64,000 bases of DNA. It comes from Leisingera sp. ANG-M7 (GTDB lineage: Bacteria; Pseudomonadota; Alphaproteobacteria; Rhodobacterales; Rhodobacteraceae). This document shows, one piece after another, positions 35,378-44,213 of the stretch. The position numbers and the translations under genes were made by a program. A model generated the notes under the pieces. It did not search any database. It was given only the letters and a program-made list of their open reading frames with translations, and was not told the DNA's origin. Within the stretch, counting starts at the first letter, position 1, and the number at the start of each line of letters is the position of its first letter. The DNA lies in the NCBI RefSeq assembly GCF_000813965.1, contig NZ_JWLI01000005.1:340287-404286 (forward strand), written 5' to 3'.

Positions 35378-36747
35378 CCACTTTTGACACTACTCTGGCG
35401 CCCGCAGACCTGAAGTCTGACATCTCGCGGCTGTTCCTGAAGAAGAGGCTGATGAATTTCGCGCTGCCCGCTGCAGTGCTGGTCTACCTGACTTACGTGT
35501 TTGTGGCCTTCGATATGGCCGGGCTGTGGGAGCGTGCCAGCCTGGACAACGCCAGGACATTGGTGAGCGACAGCTACAGCTACAAGACTCACGTCACCCG
35601 CGACAACCGCAGCGGTGAGGTGTCGGTGGCCATCGAAGGCGAACGCAAGGGTGCTTATCCCGACGGCATGGCGCCGGATTGGGTTGCCCTGGGCGAGACC
35701 ACCGTGATTGATCTGGAGAACGGGCACAGCGTCACTTTCGGCTCCGAGGCCATCGAATACGTCATTCCCGGTTATGGCACCGTACGTGCAACCCCGAGCC
35801 GCAGCGCAGGAGTGCAGGCGGAACTGCCTGCCGGAGATGTACCGGAGTGGATCAGTGTTTCGAAGAACCGCCTGGCCGTTACCACAGAGGCCGGCCGCCT
35901 GACCGTGACCCGCAACAGGGCTGAGGTATTCCGCTATTTCGCAGGGTGGGAGCTGTTCTTCTTCACCCTCGACAGCCCGTACTACGGCATGGGCGCAGGA
36001 GAACTGCTGCAGCACGCTGCCACCGGCGAGGGTGGTGCGATCTTCCGAGAGTTCTGGACCAATAAGATGTGGCGCCATCAGGATGTAGCCTGGGCGATTG
36101 CCGAAACACTGCTGATGGCTTTCCTGGGCACCATTGGTGCAGGCATCATCGCGCTGCCGCTGGCCTTTGCCGCCACGCGTAATTTCATGCCTCTGCGCAG
36201 CATCCGATTTGCCATGCGCCGTCTGTTCGATTTCGTGCGCGGCGTAGATTCGCTGATCTGGACAGTTGTTCTGGCCCGCGCCTTTGGCCCCGGCCCGCTG
36301 ACCGGCGCGCTGGCGATCCTGGTGACCGATACCGGGACGTTCGGCAAGATCTTCTCTGAGGCGCTGGAAAATGTCGACCAGAAGCAGATTGAGGGCGTGG
36401 CCTCAACCGGGGCGGGGCCGGTGCAGCGCCACCGCTTCGGGGTGATCCCGCAGATCACGCCGGTGCTGCTGAGCCAGCTTCTGTATTTCCTCGAGTCGAA
36501 CACCCGCTCCGCCACCATCATCGGCGCGATCACCGGCGGCGGCATCGGGCTCTTGCTGACACAGGCGATCATCACCCAGAAGGACTGGGAGGAGGTGGCC
36601 TATTACATCACTCTGATCATCCTGATGGTGATGCTGATGGACTGGTTCTCCGGCTGGCTGCGCCGCCGCCTGATCAAGGGCGAGGGCGGCAAGGCCAAGC
36701 GCAAGGCGCGGAAGCCGGAAGAGGGCGGGGCGTTTCTGCTGCCCTGA
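35374..36747 (+). CDS. phnE: Phosphonate ABC transporter permease PhnE (second, with large insert)
   Basis: A 457-residue permease, about 170 residues longer than its partner. A first span (about 27-48) is followed by a beta-rich extracytoplasmic segment (about 50-185) and then the permease core (about 235-430), with the EAA-like loop [20 protein letters not shown]. The C-terminal tail is strongly basic. The insert is predicted to face the periplasm and could contact PhnD. It overlaps phnE1 by 4 bases. Confidence 0.9.
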   Translation: MTTFDTTLAPADLKSDISRLFLKKRLMNFALPAAVLVYLTYVFVAFDMAGLWERASLDNARTLVSDSYSYKTHVTRDNRSGEVSVAIEGERKGAYPDGMAPDWVALGETTVIDLENGHSVTFGSEAIEYVIPGYGTVRATPSRSAGVQAELPAGDVPEWISVSKNRLAVTTEAGRLTVTRNRAEVFRYFAGWELFFFTLDSPYYGMGAGELLQHAATGEGGAIFREFWTNKMWRHQDVAWAIAETLLMAFLGTIGAGIIALPLAFAATRNFMPLRSIRFAMRRLFDFVRGVDSLIWTVVLARAFGPGPLTGALAILVTDTGTFGKIFSEALENVDQKQIEGVASTGAGPVQRHRFGVIPQITPVLLSQLLYFLESNTRSATIIGAITGGGIGLLLTQAIITQKDWEEVAYYITLIILMVMLMDWFSGWLRRRLIKGEGGKAKRKARKPEEGGAFLLP

Positions 36748-36779
36748 CTTCGGTCCCGGCTTGCGGAGGAGGACAGACG

Positions 36780-37394
36780 ATGGCCCGATTGAAGGCTGAA
36801 GAGCCGTTCATCCACCCGGATTGCACGATCACTGGCAGCCGTTTCGGTGCCTATGTGGAAATCGGCGCCGGCAGCCGGGTGGCGAACGCGGTGGTCGGCG
36901 ACTACAGCTATTGTGACCGGACCTGTGACATTGCCAACGCAGAGATCGGCAGGTTTGCCAATATTGCCAGCTTCGTGCGGATCGGCGCCTCAGACCACCC
37001 GATGGAGAAAGCGTCTCTGCACCACTTCCTCTACCGGTCGGCAAGCTACTGGGATGATGCGGAGGATGACGCGGAGTGGTTTAACCACCGCGCCGGGCGA
37101 ACTGCCAGCATCGGCCATGACACCTGGATCGGCCATGGGGCCTTAATCAAGCCTGATGTCACAATCGGTAATGGCGCGGTTGTGGCGGCTGGATCGGTTG
37201 TGACCAAGGATGTTTCACCCTACACCATCGTTGGCGGCAATACCGCCAAGGTGATCCGCCGGCGGTACCCTGAGGCGGTTGCTGAGCAGATGATGGAGCT
37301 CGCCTGGTGGGACTGGAACCATGCAGCCTTGCGGGCCGCCCTGCCGGACTTCCGCATATTGCGGGCAGAAGAATTCCTGGAAAAGTATTCCTGA
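36780..37394 (+). CDS. Hexapeptide-repeat acetyltransferase of phosphonate clusters (TIGR03308-like)
   Basis: A 204-residue left-handed beta-helix protein with repeated hexapeptides ([36 protein letters not shown]). Proteins of this type accompany C-P lyase/phosphonate operons and may acetylate aminophosphonate intermediates. GGAGGAGG precedes the start. It ends the phn transcript, followed by a terminator. The reaction is not established from sequence. Confidence 0.82.
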   Translation: MARLKAEEPFIHPDCTITGSRFGAYVEIGAGSRVANAVVGDYSYCDRTCDIANAEIGRFANIASFVRIGASDHPMEKASLHHFLYRSASYWDDAEDDAEWFNHRAGRTASIGHDTWIGHGALIKPDVTIGNGAVVAAGSVVTKDVSPYTIVGGNTAKVIRRRYPEAVAEQMMELAWWDWNHAALRAALPDFRILRAEEFLEKYS

Positions 37395-37495
37395 TCCGGC
37401 GGGCAGGTGCTCCCGCCTGTTCCAGCACATTCATGAATGTGCGTCACAGTTGGGCGTGGCGCCGCTGCGCGGCGGGCCTAAGGGCCTGCTGAGAT

Positions 37496-37530
37496 GCGCT
37501 TCAGGGGCAGGTTTACCCTGAAGCGCCATT
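37496..37530 (+). terminator. Terminator after the phn operon
   Basis: GCGCTTCAGGG (37496-37506) pairs perfectly with CCCTGAAGCGC (37516-37526) around a 9-nt loop, followed by CATTTTAAT. It lies between convergent phn and apbC genes. The remaining bases of this 221-base gap show only a smaller GC hairpin (CGCCGC/GCGGCG near 37460-37475). Confidence 0.75.
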
Positions 37531-37615
37531 TTAATAGTGAGGTCTGCCATCCCCACCTCGAAGGTAAACGGCGCTGCGCGCCGCCTTGTGGCCCTTGATC
37601 CGTGGCTGGCAGGGG

Positions 37616-38686
37616 TCAGGCGGCGCCTGCGTCGACCAGCTGGGTGGCAATGTCGAGGAACACTTTGGCCTGGGTGCTGCCGGGCTTGGCGGCCACTATG
37701 GGCGTACCGTTGTCGCCGGCCAGCCGCACGTCCAGATGCAGCGGCACCTCGCCCAGCAGCGGCACGCCGAGTTTCCTGGCTTCCTGCGCCACGCCGCCGT
37801 GGCCGAAGACATGCTCCTCGTGGCCGCAGTTCGAGCAGATGTGTGTGGACATGTTCTCGATCATGCCCAAAACCGGCACGTTCATCTTGCGGAACATGTC
37901 GATGCCCTTGCGCGCGTCGATCAGCGCCACGTCCTGCGGGGTGGAGACCACGATTGCGCCGTCCACATGAGTTTTCTGCGCCAGCGTCATTTGCACATCA
38001 CCGGTTCCCGGTGGCAGGTCGACGATCAGCACGTCCAAATCGCCCCATTGCACCTGCAAGAGCATCTGCTGCAGTGCGCCCATCAGCATAGGCCCGCGCC
38101 AGATCACCGCCTGGTCCTCGCCGGTCATCAGTCCCATCGACATCATGGTGACCCCATGGTTGCGCAGCGGCAGGATGGTCTTGCCGTCGGGGCTGGCGGG
38201 GCGGCCGCTGACCCCCAGCATCTTGGGCTGCGACGGGCCATAGACGTCGGCATCCAGCAGGCCCACCTTGCGCCCTTGCATTGCCAGCGCGCAGGCGAGA
38301 TTGGCGGAAACGGTGGATTTCCCAACTCCACCCTTGCCCGAGGCCACGGCGAGGATCCGGGCCACGCCGGGCACATTCTGCGGCGCCTGCTGTTGCGGCT
38401 GGGCTGCTTTCTTCGGTTTCAGGTCCGGCGGTGCCTTTTCCGAATGGGCGGTGAGCATCGCTGAGACCTTCTCTACCCCCGGCAGCGCCGCCACTGCGGC
38501 ATCGGCCTTGTCGCGCACGGGGCCGTAGGCGTCAGACTTGGCGGGATCGATTTCCAGCACAAAACGGACGGTGCTGGCTTCGACAGTGACGGCGCGGGCA
38601 ATGCCTGCGCTGACGATGTCGCTGCCGCTGACGGGGTCGGTGATGGTCTTGAGCGCCTCAAGGACGGTTTCACGGGTGACGGTCAC
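37616..38686 (-). CDS. apbC: Fe-S cluster carrier ATPase ApbC/Mrp
   Basis: A 356-residue Mrp/NBP35 protein: N-terminal MIP18-like domain (about 1-85), then the deviant P-loop GKGGVGKST near residue 117 and the C-terminal CxxC (HICSNCGHEE) that coordinates a bridging 4Fe-4S cluster. It loads clusters onto apo-proteins. The start codon is GTG, with AGGAGA upstream. Confidence 0.92.
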   Translation of the reverse strand: MTVTRETVLEALKTITDPVSGSDIVSAGIARAVTVEASTVRFVLEIDPAKSDAYGPVRDKADAAVAALPGVEKVSAMLTAHSEKAPPDLKPKKAAQPQQQAPQNVPGVARILAVASGKGGVGKSTVSANLACALAMQGRKVGLLDADVYGPSQPKMLGVSGRPASPDGKTILPLRNHGVTMMSMGLMTGEDQAVIWRGPMLMGALQQMLLQVQWGDLDVLIVDLPPGTGDVQMTLAQKTHVDGAIVVSTPQDVALIDARKGIDMFRKMNVPVLGMIENMSTHICSNCGHEEHVFGHGGVAQEARKLGVPLLGEVPLHLDVRLAGDNGTPIVAAKPGSTQAKVFLDIATQLVDAGAA

Positions 38687-38848
38687 GCCGGTCTCCTGTA
38701 GCTGGTCATGTCTTGCGCCTGTTCTGGCGCAATTCGGCAGGTCATGCCAGCTGTACCCGGCCTGGAGTTTGATTTAGCACATCCTGGAGTCAGCTTTTTT
38801 GCAGGCTGGCCTTGCTGAAGACCCAGAGACCTTGCCGCAAACGCAGCA

Positions 38849-38900
38849 GCGCCGCGCGTCAGCGCGGCGCCGGGCCCAACGGGAGGAGGCCCATCGGGCC
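38849..38900. repeat. Dispersed double-hairpin repeat, copy 3
   Basis: GCGCCGCGC (38849-38857) pairs with GCGCGGCGC (38862-38870) around GTCA, followed by GGGCCCAAC and GGCCC/GGGCC (38888-38892/38896-38900). It lies just downstream of gap and resembles copies at 18117 and 31617. Confidence 0.55.
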
Positions 38901-38922
38901 GGGGACGGGCGGGAGGAACCCG

Positions 38923-39951
38923 TCAGCTGGCAAGTGCCATCTCTGCGGTTTTCATTACCGCTCCTATGCGGCGGCCCGTGTCCACCATGCGGTTGGAGAA
39001 GCCCCATTCGTTGTCATACCAGCTGACCACCCGCACCAGCCCTTCGGCGGTGACAGCGGTTTGCGCTGCCGCAAAGCAGCTGGAATGGGGGTCGTGGTTG
39101 AAGTCGACGGAGACCAGCGGATCTTCCTCAAAGGACAGGATGCCCTCCAGCCCGTTCGCAGCCGCCGCCTTGACCGCGGCATTGACCGCGTCAGCCGTGG
39201 CAGGGCGTTCCGGCACAAAGCTCAGATCCACAACGGAAACATTGGCAGTGGGCACCCGGATCGCAGAGCCTTCCAGGCGGCCTGTCAGATGCGGAAGCAC
39301 CTCCGAAATTGCCCGCGCGGCCCCGGTGGATGTTGGGATCATGGACAAGGCGGCTGCCCGCGCGCGGTAGAGATCCTTGTGGCTGGCGTCATGGGTCGGC
39401 TGGTCGCCGGTGTAGGCGTGGATCGTGGTCATGTAGCCGGTCTTGATCCCAAAGGCCTCATCCAGAACCTTGGCCAGCGGTGCCAGGCAGTTGGTGGTGC
39501 AGGAGGCATTGGACACAATCACGTCCTCCGCCGTCAGGTCCATGTGGTTGACGCCATAGACCACCGTGCGGTCGGCATCCTTGCCGGGGGCCGAGATCAG
39601 CACACGCTTGGAGCCATTCTCGAGATGCCGCGCGGCATCGTCACGGGCGGTGAACAGCCCGGTGCACTCGTAGGCGATGTCCACATCCTGCCAGGGAAGG
39701 TCTTCCGGGTTGCGGATGGCGCTCAGGCGGATGCTGTGATGGCCCACGCGGATCAGGTCTCCGGCCAATAATACCGGCGCTTTCAGGCGTCCGTGCACGC
39801 TGTCATATTTCAGCAGATGAACCAGTGTTTCCGGCGGCGACAGGTCGTTGATGGCCACCACCTCGATATCCTTGGCATCGCTTTCCAGCAGTGCCCGCAG
39901 CACGCCGCGGCCGATCCGCCCGAATCCGTTGATTGCAATCTTCAATGTCAT
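38923..39951 (-). CDS. gap: Glyceraldehyde-3-phosphate dehydrogenase
   Basis: A 342-residue phosphorylating GAPDH. The NAD fold begins INGFGRIGRGVLRAL, the catalytic Cys is C151 in SCTTNC, and the phosphate-site segments STGAARAISEVLP and WYDNEWGFSNRM are intact. GGAGAT precedes the start. It is divergent from a LacI-family regulator, an unusual arrangement that suggests carbohydrate-responsive control of this copy. Confidence 0.93.
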   Translation of the reverse strand: MTLKIAINGFGRIGRGVLRALLESDAKDIEVVAINDLSPPETLVHLLKYDSVHGRLKAPVLLAGDLIRVGHHSIRLSAIRNPEDLPWQDVDIAYECTGLFTARDDAARHLENGSKRVLISAPGKDADRTVVYGVNHMDLTAEDVIVSNASCTTNCLAPLAKVLDEAFGIKTGYMTTIHAYTGDQPTHDASHKDLYRARAAALSMIPTSTGAARAISEVLPHLTGRLEGSAIRVPTANVSVVDLSFVPERPATADAVNAAVKAAAANGLEGILSFEEDPLVSVDFNHDPHSSCFAAAQTAVTAEGLVRVVSWYDNEWGFSNRMVDTGRRIGAVMKTAEMALAS

Positions 39952-39990
39952 CTCTGATCTCCGGCTGGTTTACCGGATTGGGCCCGGTAG

Positions 39991-40020
39991 CGATAACGGT
40001 TTCGATACCGATATCGATAA
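39991..40020. promoter_or_regulatory. Operator-like inverted repeat between gap and the LacI-type gene
   Basis: GATAACGGT (39992-40000) and ACCGATATC (40007-40015) are inverted with one mismatch around 6 bases; CGATAAC repeats again at 40015-40020. A palindrome of this size between divergent genes fits binding by the adjacent LacI-family protein to both promoters. Confidence 0.5.
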
Positions 40021-40094
40021 CATTTCCAAAAATCAACCCCCTTGCCGGCAGAGCTGCCCTTGCGGCTGCCCGCGATCTGCAGGACCATGGGGGC

Positions 40095-41099
40095 ATGACG
40101 AAGAAACTGCTGCTGAAAGACATCGCTAAATTGGCAGGTGTCAGCGAAATGACCGCTTCCCGTGCCTTGCGCGGGGCGCCGGACGTTTCTGCCAAGACCA
40201 AGGCGAAAATTGAGGAAATCGCCCGCACCCGCGGCTATGTGCCAAACAGGATTGCAGGCTCCCTGTCCTCGCAGTCTGTCAATCTGGTGGCGGTAGTAGT
40301 GCCTTCGTTGAACAGCTTTGTTTTTCCTGAGGTTCTTTCGGGCATTTCGGCCGTGTTGAAGGACAGTCCGCTGAAACCGGTTGTCGGGGTCTCTGGCTAT
40401 GACCTTGAGGAAGAAGAGGGCGTTATCCGCGAAATGCTCAGCTGGCGCCCTTCGGGGCTGATCGTGGCTGGGCTGGAGCATACCGAGGCCACCCGCCGGA
40501 TGCTGCAGCAGGCTGATTGCCCGGTTGTTGAGATAATGGATGTCGACGGTGATCCCGTTCGCCACTGCGTCGGCATCTCGCATCTGCAGGCCGGCCGCGG
40601 CATGGCTGAGCAGATCCTGGCGCGCAGCTATCGTCAGATCGGCTTTATCGGCACCAAGATGCCGCAGGATTTCCGCGCCCGGAAACGGTTTGACGGCTTC
40701 ACGGACGGGCTGGCGGCGCAAGGCGTGACACTCAGAGATATTGAGCATTATTCCGGTGAAAGCGCGATCCAGACGGGCCGCCAGCTAACGGCACAGATGC
40801 TGGCGCGCAGTCCGGATCTGGAGTGCATTTACTATTCCAGCGATGTGATGAGCGTCGGCGGGCTGATGCATTGCCTGGCTGCAGGCTTGTCGGTGCCTGG
40901 CGATATCGCCTTGGCCGGTTTCAACAATCTTCAAATCCTGCAAGGCTTGCCGCTGCAACTGGCGACCACGGATGCCTGCCGCCGCGAAATCGGTGAACGT
41001 GCAGCTCAAGTAATCCTGAAGTCGCGGAGCCCGGGCGGAACAGAAGGGCTGGTTTTTGACCGCCTGACACCGGCGTTCAGCCTGGGAGAGACGCTGTAA
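40095..41099 (+). CDS. LacI-family transcriptional regulator (GntR-gluconate-like)
   Basis: A 334-residue regulator: LacI HTH (about 5-55: LLKDIAKLAGVSEMTASRAL plus the hinge PNRIAGSL) and a periplasmic-binding-like effector domain. The start at 40095 is chosen because it gives the standard LacI N-terminus; the frame continues upstream through the operator region without support. Likely autoregulates and controls the divergent gap gene; the effector is perhaps a sugar acid or phosphosugar. Confidence 0.88.
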   Translation: MTKKLLLKDIAKLAGVSEMTASRALRGAPDVSAKTKAKIEEIARTRGYVPNRIAGSLSSQSVNLVAVVVPSLNSFVFPEVLSGISAVLKDSPLKPVVGVSGYDLEEEEGVIREMLSWRPSGLIVAGLEHTEATRRMLQQADCPVVEIMDVDGDPVRHCVGISHLQAGRGMAEQILARSYRQIGFIGTKMPQDFRARKRFDGFTDGLAAQGVTLRDIEHYSGESAIQTGRQLTAQMLARSPDLECIYYSSDVMSVGGLMHCLAAGLSVPGDIALAGFNNLQILQGLPLQLATTDACRREIGERAAQVILKSRSPGGTEGLVFDRLTPAFSLGETL

Positions 41100-41238
41100 T
41101 CCTCCGCCGCAGATCACAACAGCAGCTGCGCTGGAAGACGCAGGGCGGGGATACGGCGGTTTTCAGTGGCTTTGCGCCGCGCCTTGGGGCAGCTTGTAGT
41201 CAGCCAATCCAGTCAAGCCAGCAGGAGTAGGAGCCCGG

Positions 41239-41454
41239 ATGCCCCAGTACAATGACATGTTCGAATTGTCCGTTGCGGATATGGAACTGATTGAAACTGC
41301 CTTGCAAACCACCAGGGACACGCTATCGGAAACCCACCCTGCAGCAGGCAGCAGCGAAGAGGACACGCTCCGCCGTGTGCATGAGCTTTTGGGGCGGCTG
41401 CACAATCAGAAGATTTTCTATTATCCCAAGGACAAGGTTTACGTCAGCGGCTGA
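41239..41454 (+). CDS. Small conserved-looking protein, function unknown
   Basis: A 71-residue acidic protein (MPQYNDMFELSVADMEL...) with a helical N-terminal half and a terminal FYYPKDKVYVSG strand. It is preceded by GGAGTAGGAGC and followed by a hairpin, so it is probably a real gene. No family recognised. Confidence 0.6.
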   Translation: MPQYNDMFELSVADMELIETALQTTRDTLSETHPAAGSSEEDTLRRVHELLGRLHNQKIFYYPKDKVYVSG

Positions 41455-41471
41455 AACCGCTGTCTAAAGAA

Positions 41472-41500
41472 AAGCGCTCCCCGCGGGGCGGAGAGCGCTG
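41472..41500. terminator. Hairpin terminator between convergent genes
   Basis: AGCGCTC (41472 onward) and GAGCGCT flank an inner CCCCGC/GGGGCGG stem, making a long imperfect hairpin between the 71-residue ORF and the minus-strand alcohol dehydrogenase gene. Confidence 0.55.
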
Positions 41501-41522
41501 TAGCCTGGGATTCTTCCGCTGA

Positions 41523-42668
41523 TCACATCGCGGCGTTGAACAGCTGGGTGAGGTTTTCCTCGGTCAGCTCAATGGGGTTGCCGCCGCAGGAGGGGTCGAT
41601 CATGGCGCCCTTGACCAGCTCGGGGATCGCCGCCCCGGTGACGCCCAGATCCGACAGCCCGCGCGGTATGCCGAGGGAGTCGTTTAGCTCCTGCACATAG
41701 CTGCGGAAGCCGTCAAAGCCGCCGTCAATGCCCAGGTAAGCCGCGGCCATGTTGAAGCGGTCGGCAATCACAGAAGCGTTGAACTCCAGCACGCTGGGCA
41801 TGCAGACCGCGTTTGTGGTGCCGTGATGGGTGTTGAAATGCGCGCCGATGGGGTGGCTCATCGCGTGGATCGCGCCGAGGCCTTTCTGGAACGCCGTGGC
41901 GCCCATCGCGGCGGCGCTCATCATCTGGGCGCGGGCCTCGATATCAGTGCCATCGGCATAGGCGCGCGGCAGGTAGTCCTTGACCAGCCGCATCCCCTCC
42001 AGGGCAATGCCCTGGGACATCGGATGGTAGTGGGGGCTCGAGAACGCCTCGACGCAATGGGCAAAGGCGTCCAAACCAGTGCCTGCGGTAATGAACTTCG
42101 GCATTCCTACCGTCAGCTCGGGATCGCAGATTACCACTGCCGGCAGCACCTTGGGGTGGAAGATGATTTTCTTCTGGTGGGTGACGCTGTCGGTGATCAC
42201 AGAGGCGCGGCCCACTTCGGAGCCGGTGCCTGCGGTGGTCGGCACTGCGATGATCGGTGCGATGGCATCGCTGTCCGCGCGGGTCCACCAGTCGCCGATA
42301 TCCTCGAAATCCCAGACCGGACGGGTCTGGCCTGCCATGAAGGCAACCATCTTGCCCAGGTCCAGGCCGGAACCGCCGCCAAAGGCGATCACCCCGTCAT
42401 GGCCGCCCGCCTTATAGGCGGCGACGCCTGCGTCCAGGTTCTTCTCATTCGGGTTCGGGTCGACGTCTGAGAACATGCCGCGGCCAAGGCCGGTGGCCTC
42501 CATGATGTCCAGGGTCGATTGGGTGACCGGCAGGTCTGCCAGTCCCTTGTCGGTGACCAGCAGCGGCTTCTTGATACCGGCTGCGGTGCAGGCGTCCGCC
42601 AGTTCCTTGATCCGGCCTGCGCCGAACTTGATTGCGGTCGGGTAGGACCAGTTTCCAACGAGAGACAT
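41523..42668 (-). CDS. Iron-containing alcohol dehydrogenase
   Basis: A 381-residue group III (Fe-ADH) enzyme. The NAD motif GGGSGLDLGK is near residue 99; metal ligands include D in GTGLDAFAHCVEAF, and His residues in MSHPIGAHFNTHHG. It oxidises a primary alcohol with NAD. As the last gene of the TRAP-GS-ALDH operon it probably oxidises the hydroxyl end of the imported compound. AAAGGAAT precedes the start. Confidence 0.9.
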   Translation of the reverse strand: MSLVGNWSYPTAIKFGAGRIKELADACTAAGIKKPLLVTDKGLADLPVTQSTLDIMEATGLGRGMFSDVDPNPNEKNLDAGVAAYKAGGHDGVIAFGGGSGLDLGKMVAFMAGQTRPVWDFEDIGDWWTRADSDAIAPIIAVPTTAGTGSEVGRASVITDSVTHQKKIIFHPKVLPAVVICDPELTVGMPKFITAGTGLDAFAHCVEAFSSPHYHPMSQGIALEGMRLVKDYLPRAYADGTDIEARAQMMSAAAMGATAFQKGLGAIHAMSHPIGAHFNTHHGTTNAVCMPSVLEFNASVIADRFNMAAAYLGIDGGFDGFRSYVQELNDSLGIPRGLSDLGVTGAAIPELVKGAMIDPSCGGNPIELTEENLTQLFNAAM

Positions 42669-42734
42669 ATCGTATTCCTTTGATGCTAAGGCCCGCCCCG
42701 GGGAGGAGACACCGGGGCGGGGCAGGGCCGTACG

Positions 42735-44123
42735 TCAGCCGGTCACCTTCTTCAGGTGGTAGGACTTCGGACGGGTCAGATTGTGGTAGCCGATGACCGA
42801 CAGGCCGCCGCCGCGCCCGGTATCCTTGCAGCCGGTCCAGCACAGGCCGGGATCCAAGTAATCGGCGCGGTTCATGAAGACGGTGCCGGTCTCGATTTGA
42901 TCACCGACAGCTTGTGCCCGCTCCACATCCTTGGTCCAGAGCGAGGCGGTCAGGCCAAAATCGCTGTCGTTCATCAGCCGGATGGCTTCCTCATCAGAGG
43001 AGACCTTCATGATGCCCACGACGGGTCCGAAACTTTCTTCGCGCATCACTCGCATGTCGTGGGTGACACCCGTCAGGATCTGCGGCGTGAGATAGGCGCC
43101 GCCGTCATCCCCGGCGAAGGTCTCGATATGGGCTACCGCGCCCGTCTCAACCGCCTCGGCGATCTGGCCGCGCACTTCGCTGGCAAAGCGCACATTGGCC
43201 ATCGGTCCGATGGTGGTCTCCGTATCCAGCGGGTTGCCCAGCTTGTAGCCCTTCACGATGGCAATCGCCTTTTCCAGGAAGGCATCAAACAGGCTCTCAT
43301 GCACATAGATCCGCTCGATGCCGCAGCAGCACTGGCCGGAGTTGAACATGGCGCCGTCAATCAGCGTGTCCACCGCCGCGTCCAGATCGGCGTCTTCCAT
43401 CACATAGCCCGGGTCCTTGCCGCCCAGCTCGGTGCCGACGCCGGTGAAGGTGCCGGCTGCCGCGCGCTCCATCGCCTGGCCGCCGCCAACCGAACCGGTG
43501 AAGTTCACAAAGTTGAAGGCCTTGGCGGCGATCAGCTCCGATGTGGTGCCGTGATCCAGAAAGACATTCTGGAACACGTCCTGAGGCACCCCTGCGGAAT
43601 GGAAGGCCTGCGCCATGCGCTCGCCGACCAGCAGGGTCTGGGTCGCGTGCTTCAGCACCACGGTATTGCCGGCAATCAACGCAGGCGCCACGGTGTTGAT
43701 CGCGGTCATATAGGGGTAGTTCCAAGGGGCGACCACAAAGACCACGCCATGCGGAATACGCTTGATGTAGCGTTTGAAGGTGGCGTCCTCGCCGACCTCA
43801 ATATCTGCCAGCGACTCTTCGGCGATCTTCACCATGTGGCTGGCGCGCTCGTTGAAGCCGCCAAACTCGCCGCCGTAACGCACCGGCCGGCCCATCATGT
43901 GCGCCAGTTCCGGCACGATTTCATCGTTCATCGCACCGACGGCGGCCACGCCGGCCATCACCAGATCAATGCGCTCCTGCAGCGGCCGGGCCGCCCAGGC
44001 TGCTTGCGCTGACCGCGCCCGATCCGCCGCTGCAAAGGCGTCCTCGCGCGAGAGCACTGCGCGTTCCGCAAAGACCGATCCGTCGATCGGCGAGATGCAT
44101 TTCAAAACCTGGCCCATTGCCAT
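42735..44123 (-). CDS. NAD(P)-dependent aldehyde dehydrogenase
   Basis: A 462-residue ALDH. The catalytic Cys lies in NSGQCCCGIERIY, the general-base Glu in VGTELGGKDPGYV, and the NAD-site FTGSVGGG precedes it. Either ATG of MAMGQ may start: the second (44117) sits 9 bases from GGAG and fits better than the first. It probably converts the ADH product to a carboxylate in the same pathway. 66 bases separate it from the ADH gene. Confidence 0.9.
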   Translation of the reverse strand: MAMGQVLKCISPIDGSVFAERAVLSREDAFAAADRARSAQAAWAARPLQERIDLVMAGVAAVGAMNDEIVPELAHMMGRPVRYGGEFGGFNERASHMVKIAEESLADIEVGEDATFKRYIKRIPHGVVFVVAPWNYPYMTAINTVAPALIAGNTVVLKHATQTLLVGERMAQAFHSAGVPQDVFQNVFLDHGTTSELIAAKAFNFVNFTGSVGGGQAMERAAAGTFTGVGTELGGKDPGYVMEDADLDAAVDTLIDGAMFNSGQCCCGIERIYVHESLFDAFLEKAIAIVKGYKLGNPLDTETTIGPMANVRFASEVRGQIAEAVETGAVAHIETFAGDDGGAYLTPQILTGVTHDMRVMREESFGPVVGIMKVSSDEEAIRLMNDSDFGLTASLWTKDVERAQAVGDQIETGTVFMNRADYLDPGLCWTGCKDTGRGGGLSVIGYHNLTRPKSYHLKKVTG

Positions 44124-44152
44124 TCACTCCATTCAGAAAGGGCCAAAGCCCT

Positions 44153-44197
44153 CTTCATCTTTCCGAAAATACTCTGGGGTTTGGGGCAGCGCCCCAA
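44153..44197 (-). repeat. Dispersed bipartite intergenic repeat, copy 2
   Basis: On the minus strand TTGGGGCGCTGCCCCAA (44197-44181) forms a hairpin and is followed by CCCCAGAGTATTTTCGG and AAGATGAAG (to 44153). The order matches copies near 5430-5494 and 57045-57100. It lies between the GS-like and ALDH genes, inside an operon. Confidence 0.6.
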
Positions 44198-44213
44198 GCC
44201 GCCAGCAGCCGGA

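Noticed and set aside
37440..37480. Fourth copy of the double-hairpin repeat family near 37460
   Set aside because: A small CGCCGC/GCGGCG hairpin and GGCC repeats occur, but the GGCCCAAC linker is missing.
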